A stretch of DNA of 14,131 nucleotides from Actinomycetes bacterium (GTDB lineage: Bacteria; Actinomycetota; Actinomycetes; Prado026): the NCBI GenBank assembly GCA_025455945.1, contig JALOLN010000039.1:1-14131 (forward strand), in the 5' to 3' direction. How positions within the stretch are numbered: the stretch's first letter is position 1; each line of letters opens with the position of its first letter. Below the pieces are notes generated by a model. That model saw only the letters and a program-made list of their open reading frames with translations, was not told the DNA's origin and did not search any database. This document shows positions 1 through 5,596 of the stretch, in pieces. A program made the position numbers and the translations under genes.

Positions 1-198
1 CTGGTGCCCGACGACGACGGAGCCGTGTCGACGGCCGCCGTGGCCAGGCACCTCGGGAAGCGGGTGTCCAGCCTGTCGGTGGCCCGCGAGGCGCTGATCC
101 GCAAGGGCCTGGTGTACAGCGGCGAGCGGGGGCTCATCGCCTTCACCGTGCCGCACTTCGCCCGGTTCCTCCGCGGTCGCCCGGGGGCGGCACAGTGA
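1..198 (+). CDS. C-terminal fragment, winged-helix domain of a probable AAA-type ATP-binding protein (5' end outside window)
   Basis: The reading frame is open from base 1 and ends at TGA 196-198, so only the last 65 residues are seen. A GTG at 4-6 is in frame but is probably internal. The fragment reads like a winged helix-turn-helix: an 'STAAVARHL' helix, a turn, a 'SLSVAREALIRKGLVY' recognition-type helix, then a short beta wing ending 'FTVPHFARFLR'. This layout is known from the C-termini of actinobacterial ATP-binding proteins, where the wHTH follows an AAA/STAND ATPase core, and the 'FTVPHFARFLR' ending recalls that group. None of the ATPase core is visible, so the assignment is inference; a stand-alone transcriptional regulator is the alternative. 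A strong GC hairpin starts at the stop codon. Confidence 0.55.
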   Translation: MVPDDDGAVSTAAVARHLGKRVSSLSVAREALIRKGLVYSGERGLIAFTVPHFARFLRGRPGAAQ

Positions 199-225
199 GG
201 GGCCCGGCCGGGTGGCCGGGCCCCT
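198..225. terminator. GC-rich hairpin between convergent genes
   Basis: A perfect 12-bp stem (AGGGGCCCGGCC, 198-209, with GGCCGGGCCCCT, 214-225) closes a GGGT loop. It begins at the last base of the upstream stop codon and lies between the plus-strand wHTH gene and the minus-strand fasciclin gene. There is no T-run on either side, which is common for actinobacterial terminators, so it probably serves both directions. Confidence 0.7.
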
Positions 226-249
226 CGCGATGGTGCGTCAGTCGGTGGT

Positions 250-894
250 TCAGAGGTTGATCGGGCGCAGCACCTGGCCGATGCCGTGGGCGATCTGCTT
301 GTTGCCCTTGTTGATGTCGAGCTTGCCGACGAGGACGTGAGCGTTGGCGTCGTCCGGGTCGTTGTCGATGAACCGGATGGCGACCTTGCCCGGCTTGTCG
401 AGGACGTCCACCGTGAAGGTGGAGCCGAGCGCGGTGGTCAGCTTCGCGCCGTCAGAGGCCAGCGCCGCACTGCTGTCGATCGTGGCGCCGGGGACGACGT
501 GGTAGAGCAGCACGGCCTCGACGGTGTCGACGCCCAGGCCGGTCACCGCGGTGAAGGTCTTGTACTCGGTGGCCGGGGTCGAGCCGGTCAGGTCGGTGAC
601 GAGCTTGGCGAAGGCCTTGTCGGTGGGCACGAAGGCGGTGAGGGGCACGCTGCCGTCGGCGAGCACGCCCACCGGTGACGAGGGCTTGGCGGCGAGGACG
701 GTCAGGACCGCCTCGGTGACGATGTCGAAGTCGTACCAGTTCTTGTCGAAGCGGTTGCCGTCGGAGGTCAGGACGGCGGCGAGGGAGTTCTCGCCGAGCC
801 CGGACGCGGACGCGGCGGGGGCGGCGGCGATTCCGGCGCCGGCCACGAGGGCGGTGGCGGCGGCGATCGAGCCGAGGCGGCGGGTGAGGCGCAT
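250..894 (-). CDS. Secreted fasciclin (FAS1) domain protein
   Basis: A 214-residue protein with an N-terminal Sec signal: basic MRLTRR, then an Ala/Gly/Val-rich hydrophobic core (about residues 8-28) and an AxA-type cleavage site near residue 30 (APAASA). The rest is one FAS1 domain: 'LTAFVPTDKAF' around residues 85-95, 'LLYHVVPGATID' around 129-140 (the conserved H-box with Tyr-His), and a closing 'HGIGQVLRPINL'. FAS1 domains mediate adhesion or sit at the cell envelope; in mycobacteria MPT70/MPT83 belong to this family. The frame is open upstream to 990, but I chose ATG 892-894 because a GGAG lies 8 bases upstream and the signal peptide starts right there; the 32 residues upstream are Pro/Gly-rich and not signal-like. 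No lipobox Cys is present, so it is likely released or wall-associated rather than a lipoprotein. No anti-sigma factor or sigK-like gene is adjacent. Confidence 0.9.
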   Translation of the reverse strand: MRLTRRLGSIAAATALVAGAGIAAAPAASASGLGENSLAAVLTSDGNRFDKNWYDFDIVTEAVLTVLAAKPSSPVGVLADGSVPLTAFVPTDKAFAKLVTDLTGSTPATEYKTFTAVTGLGVDTVEAVLLYHVVPGATIDSSAALASDGAKLTTALGSTFTVDVLDKPGKVAIRFIDNDPDDANAHVLVGKLDINKGNKQIAHGIGQVLRPINL

Positions 895-923
895 CGCTGG
901 GTCTCCATTCCCGGGCCGAGGCC

Positions 924-947
924 CGTTGGCGGGTGGTCTTGCCAACG
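924..947. promoter_or_regulatory. Inverted repeat in the fasciclin leader
   Basis: CGTTGGC (924-930) and GCCAACG (941-947) form a perfect 7-bp inverted repeat with a 10-base spacer, just downstream of the candidate -10 of the fasciclin gene. It could be an operator or a 5'-UTR hairpin. A second small stem (CGGGC 912-916 with GCCCG 921-925) abuts it and shares two bases. Confidence 0.4.
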
Positions 948-974
948 TTTCTCCCCACGGAGGGCGTTTGGATG
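947..974 (-). promoter_or_regulatory. Candidate ECF-type (SigK-like) promoter of the fasciclin gene
   Basis: On the minus strand, CATCCA (974-969) is followed after 16 bases by AGAAAC (952-947). Mycobacterial SigK promoters, which drive the fasciclin-family genes mpt70/mpt83, have a CCATCC-like -35 and a CGAAT-like -10 with a similar spacer. The -35 match is good and the -10 match is poor. The predicted transcript start would leave a leader of about 45 bases. Confidence 0.3.
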
Positions 975-1048
975 CACCATGTTTGAACAACTTCGCTCCG
1001 TCATCCGGACGTCGCCGTGCGTGACGGCCGTCGGGCCGCGGCGCATGG

Positions 1049-1054
1049 GACGCT
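1049..1054 (+). promoter_or_regulatory. Candidate -10 box for a leaderless FAD-oxidase transcript
   Basis: GACGCT lies 6 bases before the GTG start at 1061. It differs by one base from the TACGCT found 6-8 bases before two other genes here. The overlapping GGACGG (1055-1060) directly abuts the start codon, too close to be a usual ribosome binding site. Confidence 0.3.
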
Positions 1055-1060
1055 GGACGG

Positions 1061-2389
1061 GTGACCGCACCCGACGGCGACCCGCCGGTTCCGGGGCTGC
1101 GCTCCCGGCTGGCGGCCGCCGTCGGGCCGGACCATGTGCTGACCGACCCTGCCGTGACGATGTCCTACGGCACCGACTGGACGGGGCGCTGGCGGGCCCG
1201 CCCGCTGGCCGTCGTCCGCCCCGGCTCGACCGCTGAGGTGGCCGCCACCATCCGGGTCTGCGCCGACGCCGGGGTCCCCGTCGTCCCTCAGGGTGGCAAC
1301 ACCGGCCTGGTCGGTGGCTCGGTTCCGCGCGGTGACGGCCGGATGGTGGTGCTCTCGACCCGCCGGCTGGCCACGGTCGGCCCGCTGGACCGGGGCACCC
1401 GGAGCCTCGTCGTCGGCGCGGGGGCGTCGCTGTCCGACGTGCACCGGGCGGCCGCCCGGGTCGGCCTGCGCTACGCCGTCGACCTCGCCGCCCGGGACTC
1501 CGCGACGGTTGGCGGCACGGTGGCGACGAACGCCGCGGGCCTGCGCGCCCTTGGGCTCGGCGACACCCGGCGGCAGGTGGTGGGCGTCGAGGCGGTGCTA
1601 GCCGACGGGACGGTCGTCGACGACGTCACCGGACCTCCGGCCGGCCGGGACGGGTTCCCGCTGGCCGGCCTGCTCTGCGGCAGCGAGGGGACCCTGGCGG
1701 TGATCACCGCGGCCCGGCTGCGTCTGGGCGCCCCGCCGGCTGTACCGCCGGTCACCCTGCTCGTCGGGCTGGCGTCCCCGGCCGACGCCCTTGCGCTGCT
1801 CGACCAGCCCGGACTCACCGCGGCCGAGCTGCTGCTGCGGCCGGGCCTGGAACTGGTGTGCCGGGTCGGCGGCCTGCCCGACCCGCTGCCCCGGGCCTGG
1901 CCCGCCTACCTGCTGCTCGAGGTGGAGGGCGAGCCCGTCCTCCCCGACGACGTCGACGCGGTGGTCGACCCGCGGGTGTGGGCCTACCGGGAGGGGATGA
2001 CCGACGCGATCGCCACCCTGGGGATCCCGCACAAGCTGGACGTCGCGCTGCCGGTCGACGCCGTGCCCGCCTTCGTGGCCGAGCTGCCCGCTGTCGTGAC
2101 CCCGTTCGCGGTGCACCCCTTCGGCCATCTCGGGGTGGGCAACGTGCACGTCAACGTCGTGGACGTCGGCTCCGGACCGGGCCGTGACCCCGATCGGGCC
2201 GGGCTGGACGCGGTCGACGAGCGGGTGGTGCGGCTGGTCCACCGCCACGGCGGTGCGGTGGCCGCCGAGCACGGCATCGGGGTGGCCAAGGTGCAGTGGG
2301 TCGGCCCGGACCCGGTCCGCACCCGGCTCAAGCGTGCGCTGGACCCCGCCGGCCTGCTCAACCCCGGTGTCGCCACGAGCATGCGGTAG
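1061..2389 (+). CDS. FAD-linked oxidase, GlcD / D-2-hydroxyacid dehydrogenase-like
   Basis: A 442-residue VAO/PCMH-family flavoprotein. The FAD-binding domain occupies about residues 48-220: 'VVRPGSTAEVAATI' (51-64), the pyrophosphate loop 'PQGGNTGLVGGS' (76-87) and 'GGTVATNAAGLRAL' (151-164). The C-terminal oxidase domain carries 'HPFGHLGVGNVHVNV' (352-366), 'AAEHGIGVAKVQW' (401-413) and 'LKRALDPAGLLNPG' (423-436). These motifs are typical of D-lactate, glycolate and D-2-hydroxyglutarate dehydrogenases, which oxidise a D-2-hydroxy acid to the keto acid. The exact substrate cannot be read from sequence. The usual Asp of the GH-x-G-D-G-N-x-H motif is Val359, which is unusual. No Fe-S partner (GlcF-like) is adjacent. 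GTG 1061 is chosen because the next gene's style and the -10-like box upstream suit a leaderless start. Confidence 0.88.
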   Translation: MTAPDGDPPVPGLRSRLAAAVGPDHVLTDPAVTMSYGTDWTGRWRARPLAVVRPGSTAEVAATIRVCADAGVPVVPQGGNTGLVGGSVPRGDGRMVVLSTRRLATVGPLDRGTRSLVVGAGASLSDVHRAAARVGLRYAVDLAARDSATVGGTVATNAAGLRALGLGDTRRQVVGVEAVLADGTVVDDVTGPPAGRDGFPLAGLLCGSEGTLAVITAARLRLGAPPAVPPVTLLVGLASPADALALLDQPGLTAAELLLRPGLELVCRVGGLPDPLPRAWPAYLLLEVEGEPVLPDDVDAVVDPRVWAYREGMTDAIATLGIPHKLDVALPVDAVPAFVAELPAVVTPFAVHPFGHLGVGNVHVNVVDVGSGPGRDPDRAGLDAVDERVVRLVHRHGGAVAAEHGIGVAKVQWVGPDPVRTRLKRALDPAGLLNPGVATSMR

Positions 2390-2428
2390 GCGCGCCACCT
2401 CACCGCGCACCTGCCAGGATGGGCGCTC

Positions 2429-3223
2429 GTGGTCGAGGTCGTGGCGCACCGCGGCGCGTCCGAGGACGCCCCCGAGCACACCCTGGCCGCCTACCGCCGC
2501 GCCGTCGACCTCGGCGCCGACGCCGTCGAGGCCGACGTCCGGCTGACCGCTGACGGCAGCCTGGTGTGCGTGCACGACCGCCGGGTGGACCGCACCTCCG
2601 ACGGCCGCGGGCCGGTGTCGGTGATGGAGCTGGCCGACCTGGCCGAGCTCGACTTCGGCTCGTGGAAGGGCACGCTGCCTCCCGACCGGCTCGACCCGGA
2701 CCGTCGCACGGTGCTCACCCTCGACACCCTGCTGGGCTACCTCGTCGACTGCGGGCGGCCGGTCGAGCTCGCCGTCGAGACCAAGCACCCCACCCGGTAC
2801 GCCGGACTCGTCGAGCGCCGCCTGGTGGAGGTCCTGGACCGGTACGGCTGGGCCCACCCGCGGCTGGGCCGCCGGGTGCCCGTCCGGGTGATGAGCTTCT
2901 CCTGGCTGTCCCTGCGCCGGATGCGCCAGCTCGCGCCGAGCGTCCCGGCGGTCTACCTCATGGAGCGCGTCCCGCTCCGCTTCCGCGACGGCACCCTGCC
3001 GGTCCACGTCGGCATCGCCGGGCCGAGCATCGACGTGGTCCGGGAGCACCCGCGGTACGTGCACCGGGTGCACCGGGCCGGCGGGCGGGTGCACGTGTGG
3101 ACCGTCGACGAGCCCGCGGACGTTGCCCTGTGCCTCGACCTCGGTGTCGACGCGATCATCACCAACCGCCCGGACGACGTCCTGGCCCGTCTGGGCCGCG
3201 GCGGGCCGGGGCCGCGAACGTGA
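2429..3223 (+). CDS. Glycerophosphodiester phosphodiesterase
   Basis: A 264-residue GDPD-family TIM barrel, the usual length for bacterial UgpQ-like enzymes, which hydrolyse glycerophosphodiesters to glycerol-3-phosphate and an alcohol. Visible catalytic and metal residues are His7-Arg8 ('AHRGAS'), Glu34 and Asp36 ('VEADVRLTADG'), and His49-Asp50 ('VCVHDRRVDRTS'). Further motifs are 'ELAVETKHP' (the usual E-x-K), and 'VHVWTVDEP...DLGVDAIITNRPD' at the C-terminus. There is no signal peptide, so it is probably cytosolic. The family's PENT motif reads PEHT here (15-18). The gene starts with GTG 39 bases after the FAD-oxidase stop, so the two may be co-transcribed. A CAGGAT sequence (2415-2420) 8 bases before GTG could be a -10 for a leaderless transcript. 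Confidence 0.93.
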   Translation: MVEVVAHRGASEDAPEHTLAAYRRAVDLGADAVEADVRLTADGSLVCVHDRRVDRTSDGRGPVSVMELADLAELDFGSWKGTLPPDRLDPDRRTVLTLDTLLGYLVDCGRPVELAVETKHPTRYAGLVERRLVEVLDRYGWAHPRLGRRVPVRVMSFSWLSLRRMRQLAPSVPAVYLMERVPLRFRDGTLPVHVGIAGPSIDVVREHPRYVHRVHRAGGRVHVWTVDEPADVALCLDLGVDAIITNRPDDVLARLGRGGPGPRT

Positions 3224-3226
3224 CGG

Positions 3227-3254
3227 GGACCACACCCCGTGGGGACGGTGGTCC
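3227..3254 (+). terminator. Hairpin after the phosphodiesterase gene
   Basis: GGACCAC (3227-3233) pairs with GTGGTCC (3248-3254). The loop contains CCCC-GT-GGGG, which can stack as an inner stem. It starts 4 bases after the stop codon and is followed by GGTTTCG. A terminator is the simplest reading. Confidence 0.5.
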
Positions 3255-3274
3255 GGTTTCGCCCCACCCCCGAC

Positions 3275-3300
3275 GCGGGAACACCGACGAGTGGTCCCGC
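3275..3300 (+). terminator. Second hairpin in the same spacer
   Basis: GCGGGA (3275-3280) pairs with TCCCGC (3295-3300). One A-G mismatch is followed by three further pairs (CAC/GTG) around a 6-base loop. It could be a backup terminator. Its right arm contains GTGGTCC (3291-3297), a second possible partner for GGACCAC at 3227-3233, so the two hairpins can exclude each other. Confidence 0.4.
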
Positions 3301-3329
3301 GGGCGCCCTCGGCGTCCGGGGCCCGCCAC

Positions 3330-3352
3330 TACCGTCCCGCCCACCTTGGGAG
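3330..3352 (+). promoter_or_regulatory. Candidate -10 box and ribosome binding site of the RsbW-like gene
   Basis: TACCGT (3330-3335) fits the TAnnnT -10 pattern. TTGGGAG (3346-3352) lies 5 bases before GTG 3358. The ribosome binding site decides this start in a frame that stays open far upstream. Confidence 0.4.
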
Positions 3353-3357
3353 CCGCC

Positions 3358-3795
3358 GTGCCCGTGAGCCGGCCGGTCGACGGTTCCCCGGCGGCCCAGT
3401 CGGTCACGCTGCCGTTCGAGTTCGCCTCGGTCGGGGTGGCCCGCCGGCGGATGGCCCGCGAGCTGCGCGCCGCCGGGCTGCCCGAGCCGGTCCGGGCCGA
3501 CGTCCTCGTCGTGCTGTCCGAGCTGCTCGGCAACGCTGTCCGGCACGCCCGGCCGCTGGACGGCGGCTCGGTCGAGGTGCTCTGGCGGGTTCACGCGGAG
3601 GAGGTCGAGCTCGCCGTCGTCGACGGTGGCGCGGTGACGCACCCGCGGGCCGAGCGGCCGCCGTTCGCGTCCCTGTCCGGCCGCGGCCTCGGCATCGTCG
3701 ACGCCCTGGCCGGGTCCTGGGGGGTGGAGGGCGCCGGCAGCAGCCGGCAGCTGGTCTGGGCCGTCATCCACGTCGGGCACCGGCGCGCCGAGTAG
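3358..3795 (+). CDS. RsbW-like ATP-binding protein (HATPase_c, anti-sigma regulatory factor family)
   Basis: A 145-residue single-domain GHKL ATPase. The N box is 'LSELLGNAVRHAR' (Glu55, Asn59), the G1 box is 'VVDGG' (Asp89, Gly91) and the G2 box is 'SGRGLGIVD' (107-115). Proteins of this size in actinobacteria are RsbW/SpoIIAB-like serine kinases that bind sigma factors or phosphorylate STAS-domain antagonists; many are orphans whose partner lies elsewhere. No sigma factor, STAS protein or PP2C phosphatase is adjacent, so its partner is unknown. The start at GTG 3358 is fixed by TTGGGAG upstream and because the domain begins soon after ('VTLPFEFASVGVARRRM'). The frame continues upstream, but that part is a shadow of the phosphodiesterase gene. 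Confidence 0.88.
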   Translation: MPVSRPVDGSPAAQSVTLPFEFASVGVARRRMARELRAAGLPEPVRADVLVVLSELLGNAVRHARPLDGGSVEVLWRVHAEEVELAVVDGGAVTHPRAERPPFASLSGRGLGIVDALAGSWGVEGAGSSRQLVWAVIHVGHRRAE

Positions 3796-3800
3796 CAGTC

Positions 3801-3829
3801 GCGGTCCACCGGACCGCGCCGGATACGCT
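3801..3829 (+). promoter_or_regulatory. Palindrome plus -10 box before the DUF5926 gene
   Basis: A perfect 7-bp inverted repeat, GCGGTCC-ACC-GGACCGC (3801-3817), is followed by GCCGGA-TACGC-TCCGGC (3818-3834). TACGCT (3824-3829) lies 8 bases before ATG 3838, which fits a leaderless transcript. The first palindrome covers the -35/spacer region and could be an operator, or it could be the terminator of the preceding gene. Confidence 0.45.
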
Positions 3830-3837
3830 CCGGCGCC

Positions 3838-4830
3838 ATGGCTACCCCACCTCGCAAGGCCACCCCCGCGCGCGCGGCGACCACGTCGTCCGGCCCGTCG
3901 GGCGGCGCGGACGTCCCGGTCGTCGGGGGGCGGGAGCTCTGCCCGTGCGGCTCCGGCCGGCGGTACAAGGCCTGTCACGGCCGCGCCGCCGCACGGCACG
4001 CCGACCGGCTGGTCACCCGGCCGTTCGCCGGGCTGGCCGGGGAGTGCGACCTGGTGGCCCTGCGGGAGATCGTCCCAGCCGGCACGGCCGAGCTGGCGCT
4101 GACCGGGCCGGGCGCCGGTCCGGACGCCGGGCGGCAGGTGACGCTGGCCACGGTGCTGCCGATGGCCTGGCCGGCCATGGTCCGCGCCGACGGTCGAGTC
4201 TTCGTCGGCCTGCAGGTCCCGGGTGGCTCCGGTGACCTCAGCCGGGACGTCGCCGCCATGGTCGAGCGTGCGCTCGCCGCGAGCCCCGGTTCGGCGCTGT
4301 CCGCAGCCGGCTTGCCCGGCCCCGGCCCCCGGCTGCAGGATCTGATCGACCCGCAGGCACCCCTGGACGTCGTCGTCCACGCGGGCTTCGACTTCTGGCT
4401 CGAGGGGGTCGACGAGGCGGCGCACGACGCCGACGTGACCGCGTCGATGGAACGGGCGAACGCTGCCGTGGTGCCGACCGCGCGGCTGGTCTCCGTCCCG
4501 GCCGCCTACTGGGGTGGACTGCCCGAGCGGAACACGCTGCGCTGGGTACTCCCCGAGGACGAGGAGCCGCTGCTCGACGCCCTCGCCAGGCTCAAGGCCC
4601 GCGACGGCCTCGGTCTGGGCCCGGGGACTCGGTTCGTGGGGTCGTTCCGTGCCCACGGACTGCTCGTCCCGGTGTGGGACCTGCCGGGCGGGATGCGCGC
4701 CGACGACGTCGAGGACGCCGCCGCCGACCTGCGCGGGCGGCTCGACGAGGCCCTGCTCGCCGGGCCGCTGACCGACGCCGAACGGCACGCGCGGGCGGGG
4801 CTGCAAACCCGTCAGCTGACCCTGCGGTGA
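3838..4830 (+). CDS. DUF5926 family protein with N-terminal SEC-C zinc-binding motif
   Basis: A 330-residue protein with a disordered Pro/Ala/Thr-rich start (1-30), then a SEC-C motif 'CPCGSGRRYKACHG' at 35-48 (Cys35, Cys37, Cys46, His47). The SEC-C motif is the zinc-binding tail of SecA and of many uncharacterised proteins, where it contacts ribosomes or SecB-like partners. The remainder ('RPFAGLAGECDLVALREIVPA', 'DLIDPQAPLDVVVHAGFDFWL', 'RLKARDGLGLGPGTRFVGSFRAHGLLVPVWDLP') matches my recollection of actinobacterial DUF5926 proteins, whose function is unknown. There is no signal peptide or membrane segment, so it is cytosolic. It probably has its own promoter. Start ATG 3838 is the only sensible one, since the SEC-C motif is close to it. 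Confidence 0.85.
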   Translation: MATPPRKATPARAATTSSGPSGGADVPVVGGRELCPCGSGRRYKACHGRAAARHADRLVTRPFAGLAGECDLVALREIVPAGTAELALTGPGAGPDAGRQVTLATVLPMAWPAMVRADGRVFVGLQVPGGSGDLSRDVAAMVERALAASPGSALSAAGLPGPGPRLQDLIDPQAPLDVVVHAGFDFWLEGVDEAAHDADVTASMERANAAVVPTARLVSVPAAYWGGLPERNTLRWVLPEDEEPLLDALARLKARDGLGLGPGTRFVGSFRAHGLLVPVWDLPGGMRADDVEDAAADLRGRLDEALLAGPLTDAERHARAGLQTRQLTLR

Positions 4831-4845
4831 CGGTGCGGTTACGCT
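4816..4845 (+). promoter_or_regulatory. Promoter-like sequence at the end of the DUF5926 gene
   Basis: CTGACC (4816-4821) and TACGCT (4840-4845) are separated by 18 bases. This is close to the actinobacterial housekeeping pattern TTGACn-N17/18-TAnnnT. The predicted start is near 4852. No convincing coding region follows within 230 bases. Confidence 0.45.
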
Positions 4846-4851
4846 CCGGTG

Positions 4852-4980
4852 ACCATCGGGCCGAGCTTGGTCACGAGGCGCGCCACGGGGTCCGTGGCGG
4901 GCCTTGCGCGGGGGCTTCGGATCGCTAGGCTCGGCCTGCCCGAGCGTCACTGCATCCCCCGTCGGTGACGCTCGGGTCTT
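4852..4980 (+). ncRNA. Candidate small structured RNA ending in a terminator
   Basis: This stretch lies between the DUF5926 stop and the promoter of the next gene. It contains an 8-bp hairpin CGCCACGG-GGT-CCGTGGCG (4881-4899), a G-tract CGGGGG (4909-4914), a small stem GCTCGG/CCGAGC (4929-4934 with 4940-4945), and a 12-bp terminator-like stem CCCGAGCGTCAC/GTGACGCTCGGG (4939-4950 with 4965-4976) followed by TCTTCGTCT. The terminator loop holds CCCCCG (4956-4961), which can pair with the upstream G-tract. I do not recognise a known RNA family. It may simply be the 3' UTR and terminator of the DUF5926 gene. Confidence 0.3.
4939..4980 (+). terminator. Strong terminator hairpin with partial T-tail
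   Basis: A perfect 12-bp stem (4939-4950 with 4965-4976) closes a 14-base loop and is followed by TCTT. It is the best terminator in the window and isolates the upstream transcripts from the DUF4446-pheA pair. Confidence 0.7.
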
Positions 4981-5026
4981 CGTCTGCCGCGGTCGTCGGT
5001 GCCGCCGCTGGGCCCGGCCCGGGCGG

Positions 5027-5057
5027 TAACCTCACCTGCGGGCCGGCCCGGCCCGCA
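5027..5057 (+). promoter_or_regulatory. Candidate -10 box and leader hairpin of the DUF4446-pheA operon
   Basis: TAACCT (5027-5032) fits TAnnnT. The leader would start near 5039 and carries an 8-bp inverted repeat, TGCGGGCC-GGCCC-GGCCCGCA (5037-5057), then GGAAG (5076-5080) 6 bases before GTG 5087. I see no leader peptide rich in Phe codons, so classic attenuation of pheA is not supported. Confidence 0.35.
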
Positions 5058-5086
5058 CCCGACCACCCTGCCCCTGGAAGTCCCCT

Positions 5087-5596
5087 GTGTCCCTCGACCC
5101 TGCCGTCGCCAGCGTCCTCGCCGTCGTGGGCGCCGTCGCCGGCCTGCTCGGCCTCGTGATCGCCGTCCTCGCCCTGCGCCGGCTGCGCCGGCTGCGCCGG
5201 GCGTATGCCCTGCTGCAGAGCGCCGACGGCGAGGAGTCCTTCGTCGACGCGGTCGGCCGCAAGACCCGCGAGGTGGAGGGACTGCGCGGGGAGGTGGCGG
5301 GGCTGGGGGAGGCGGTCGACCGGATGCGCCGGGAGCTGGCCGACGCGATCCGGCACGTCGCGGTGGTCCGCTACGACGCGTTCGGCGACATGGGCGGGCG
5401 GTTGTCGTTCTCCGCGGCGCTGCTCGACGACGCCGGTGACGGCCTGGTGATCAGCTCGATCAACGGTCGCAGCGAGACCAGGACGTACGCGAAAGGCGTC
5501 AAGGGCGGGTCGTCGGAGGCCCCGCTCTCGCCCGAGGAGGAGCAGGCGGTGGGCTGGGCGATGCGCGCCGGCGCACGGGCGAGCGGCCGGTCATGA
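5087..5596 (+). CDS. DUF4446 family membrane-anchored protein
   Basis: A 169-residue protein. One transmembrane helix (about residues 7-30) is followed by a very basic Arg/Leu patch ('RRLRRLRR', 31-38), which predicts a cytoplasmic C-terminus. Residues about 57-90 look like a short coiled coil ('REVEGLRGEVAGLGEAV'). The conserved core is 'HVAVVRYDAFGDMGG' and 'SFSAALLDDAGDGLVIS' and 'GRSETRTYAKGV' and 'PLSPEEEQAV' (90-155), the signature I associate with DUF4446, a family of unknown function in Firmicutes and Actinobacteria. GTG 5087 is preceded by GGAAG at good spacing. The stop overlaps the pheA start (ATGA), so the two are translationally coupled. Confidence 0.85.
   Translation: MSLDPAVASVLAVVGAVAGLLGLVIAVLALRRLRRLRRAYALLQSADGEESFVDAVGRKTREVEGLRGEVAGLGEAVDRMRRELADAIRHVAVVRYDAFGDMGGRLSFSAALLDDAGDGLVISSINGRSETRTYAKGVKGGSSEAPLSPEEEQAVGWAMRAGARASGRS

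Noticed and set aside
1598..3235. 545-codon open frame on the minus strand
   Set aside because: It runs opposite the FAD oxidase and phosphodiesterase and shows only shadow composition.
2953..4950. 665-codon open frame on the minus strand opposite the phosphodiesterase, RsbW-like and DUF5926 genes
   Set aside because: It spans three recognisable plus-strand genes, has low-complexity composition and no domain, so it is antisense shadow.
4849..4968. Possible 39-residue leaderless ORF starting GTG 4849
   Set aside because: The start lies 3 bases after the -10 box, so it would precede the transcript start, and its stop falls inside the terminator stem. There is no recognisable peptide motif.
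5178..5198. Short tandem repeat of a CGGCTGCGC-like unit
   Set aside because: It encodes the basic Arg-Leu-Arg patch after the DUF4446 membrane helix and is explained by the protein.
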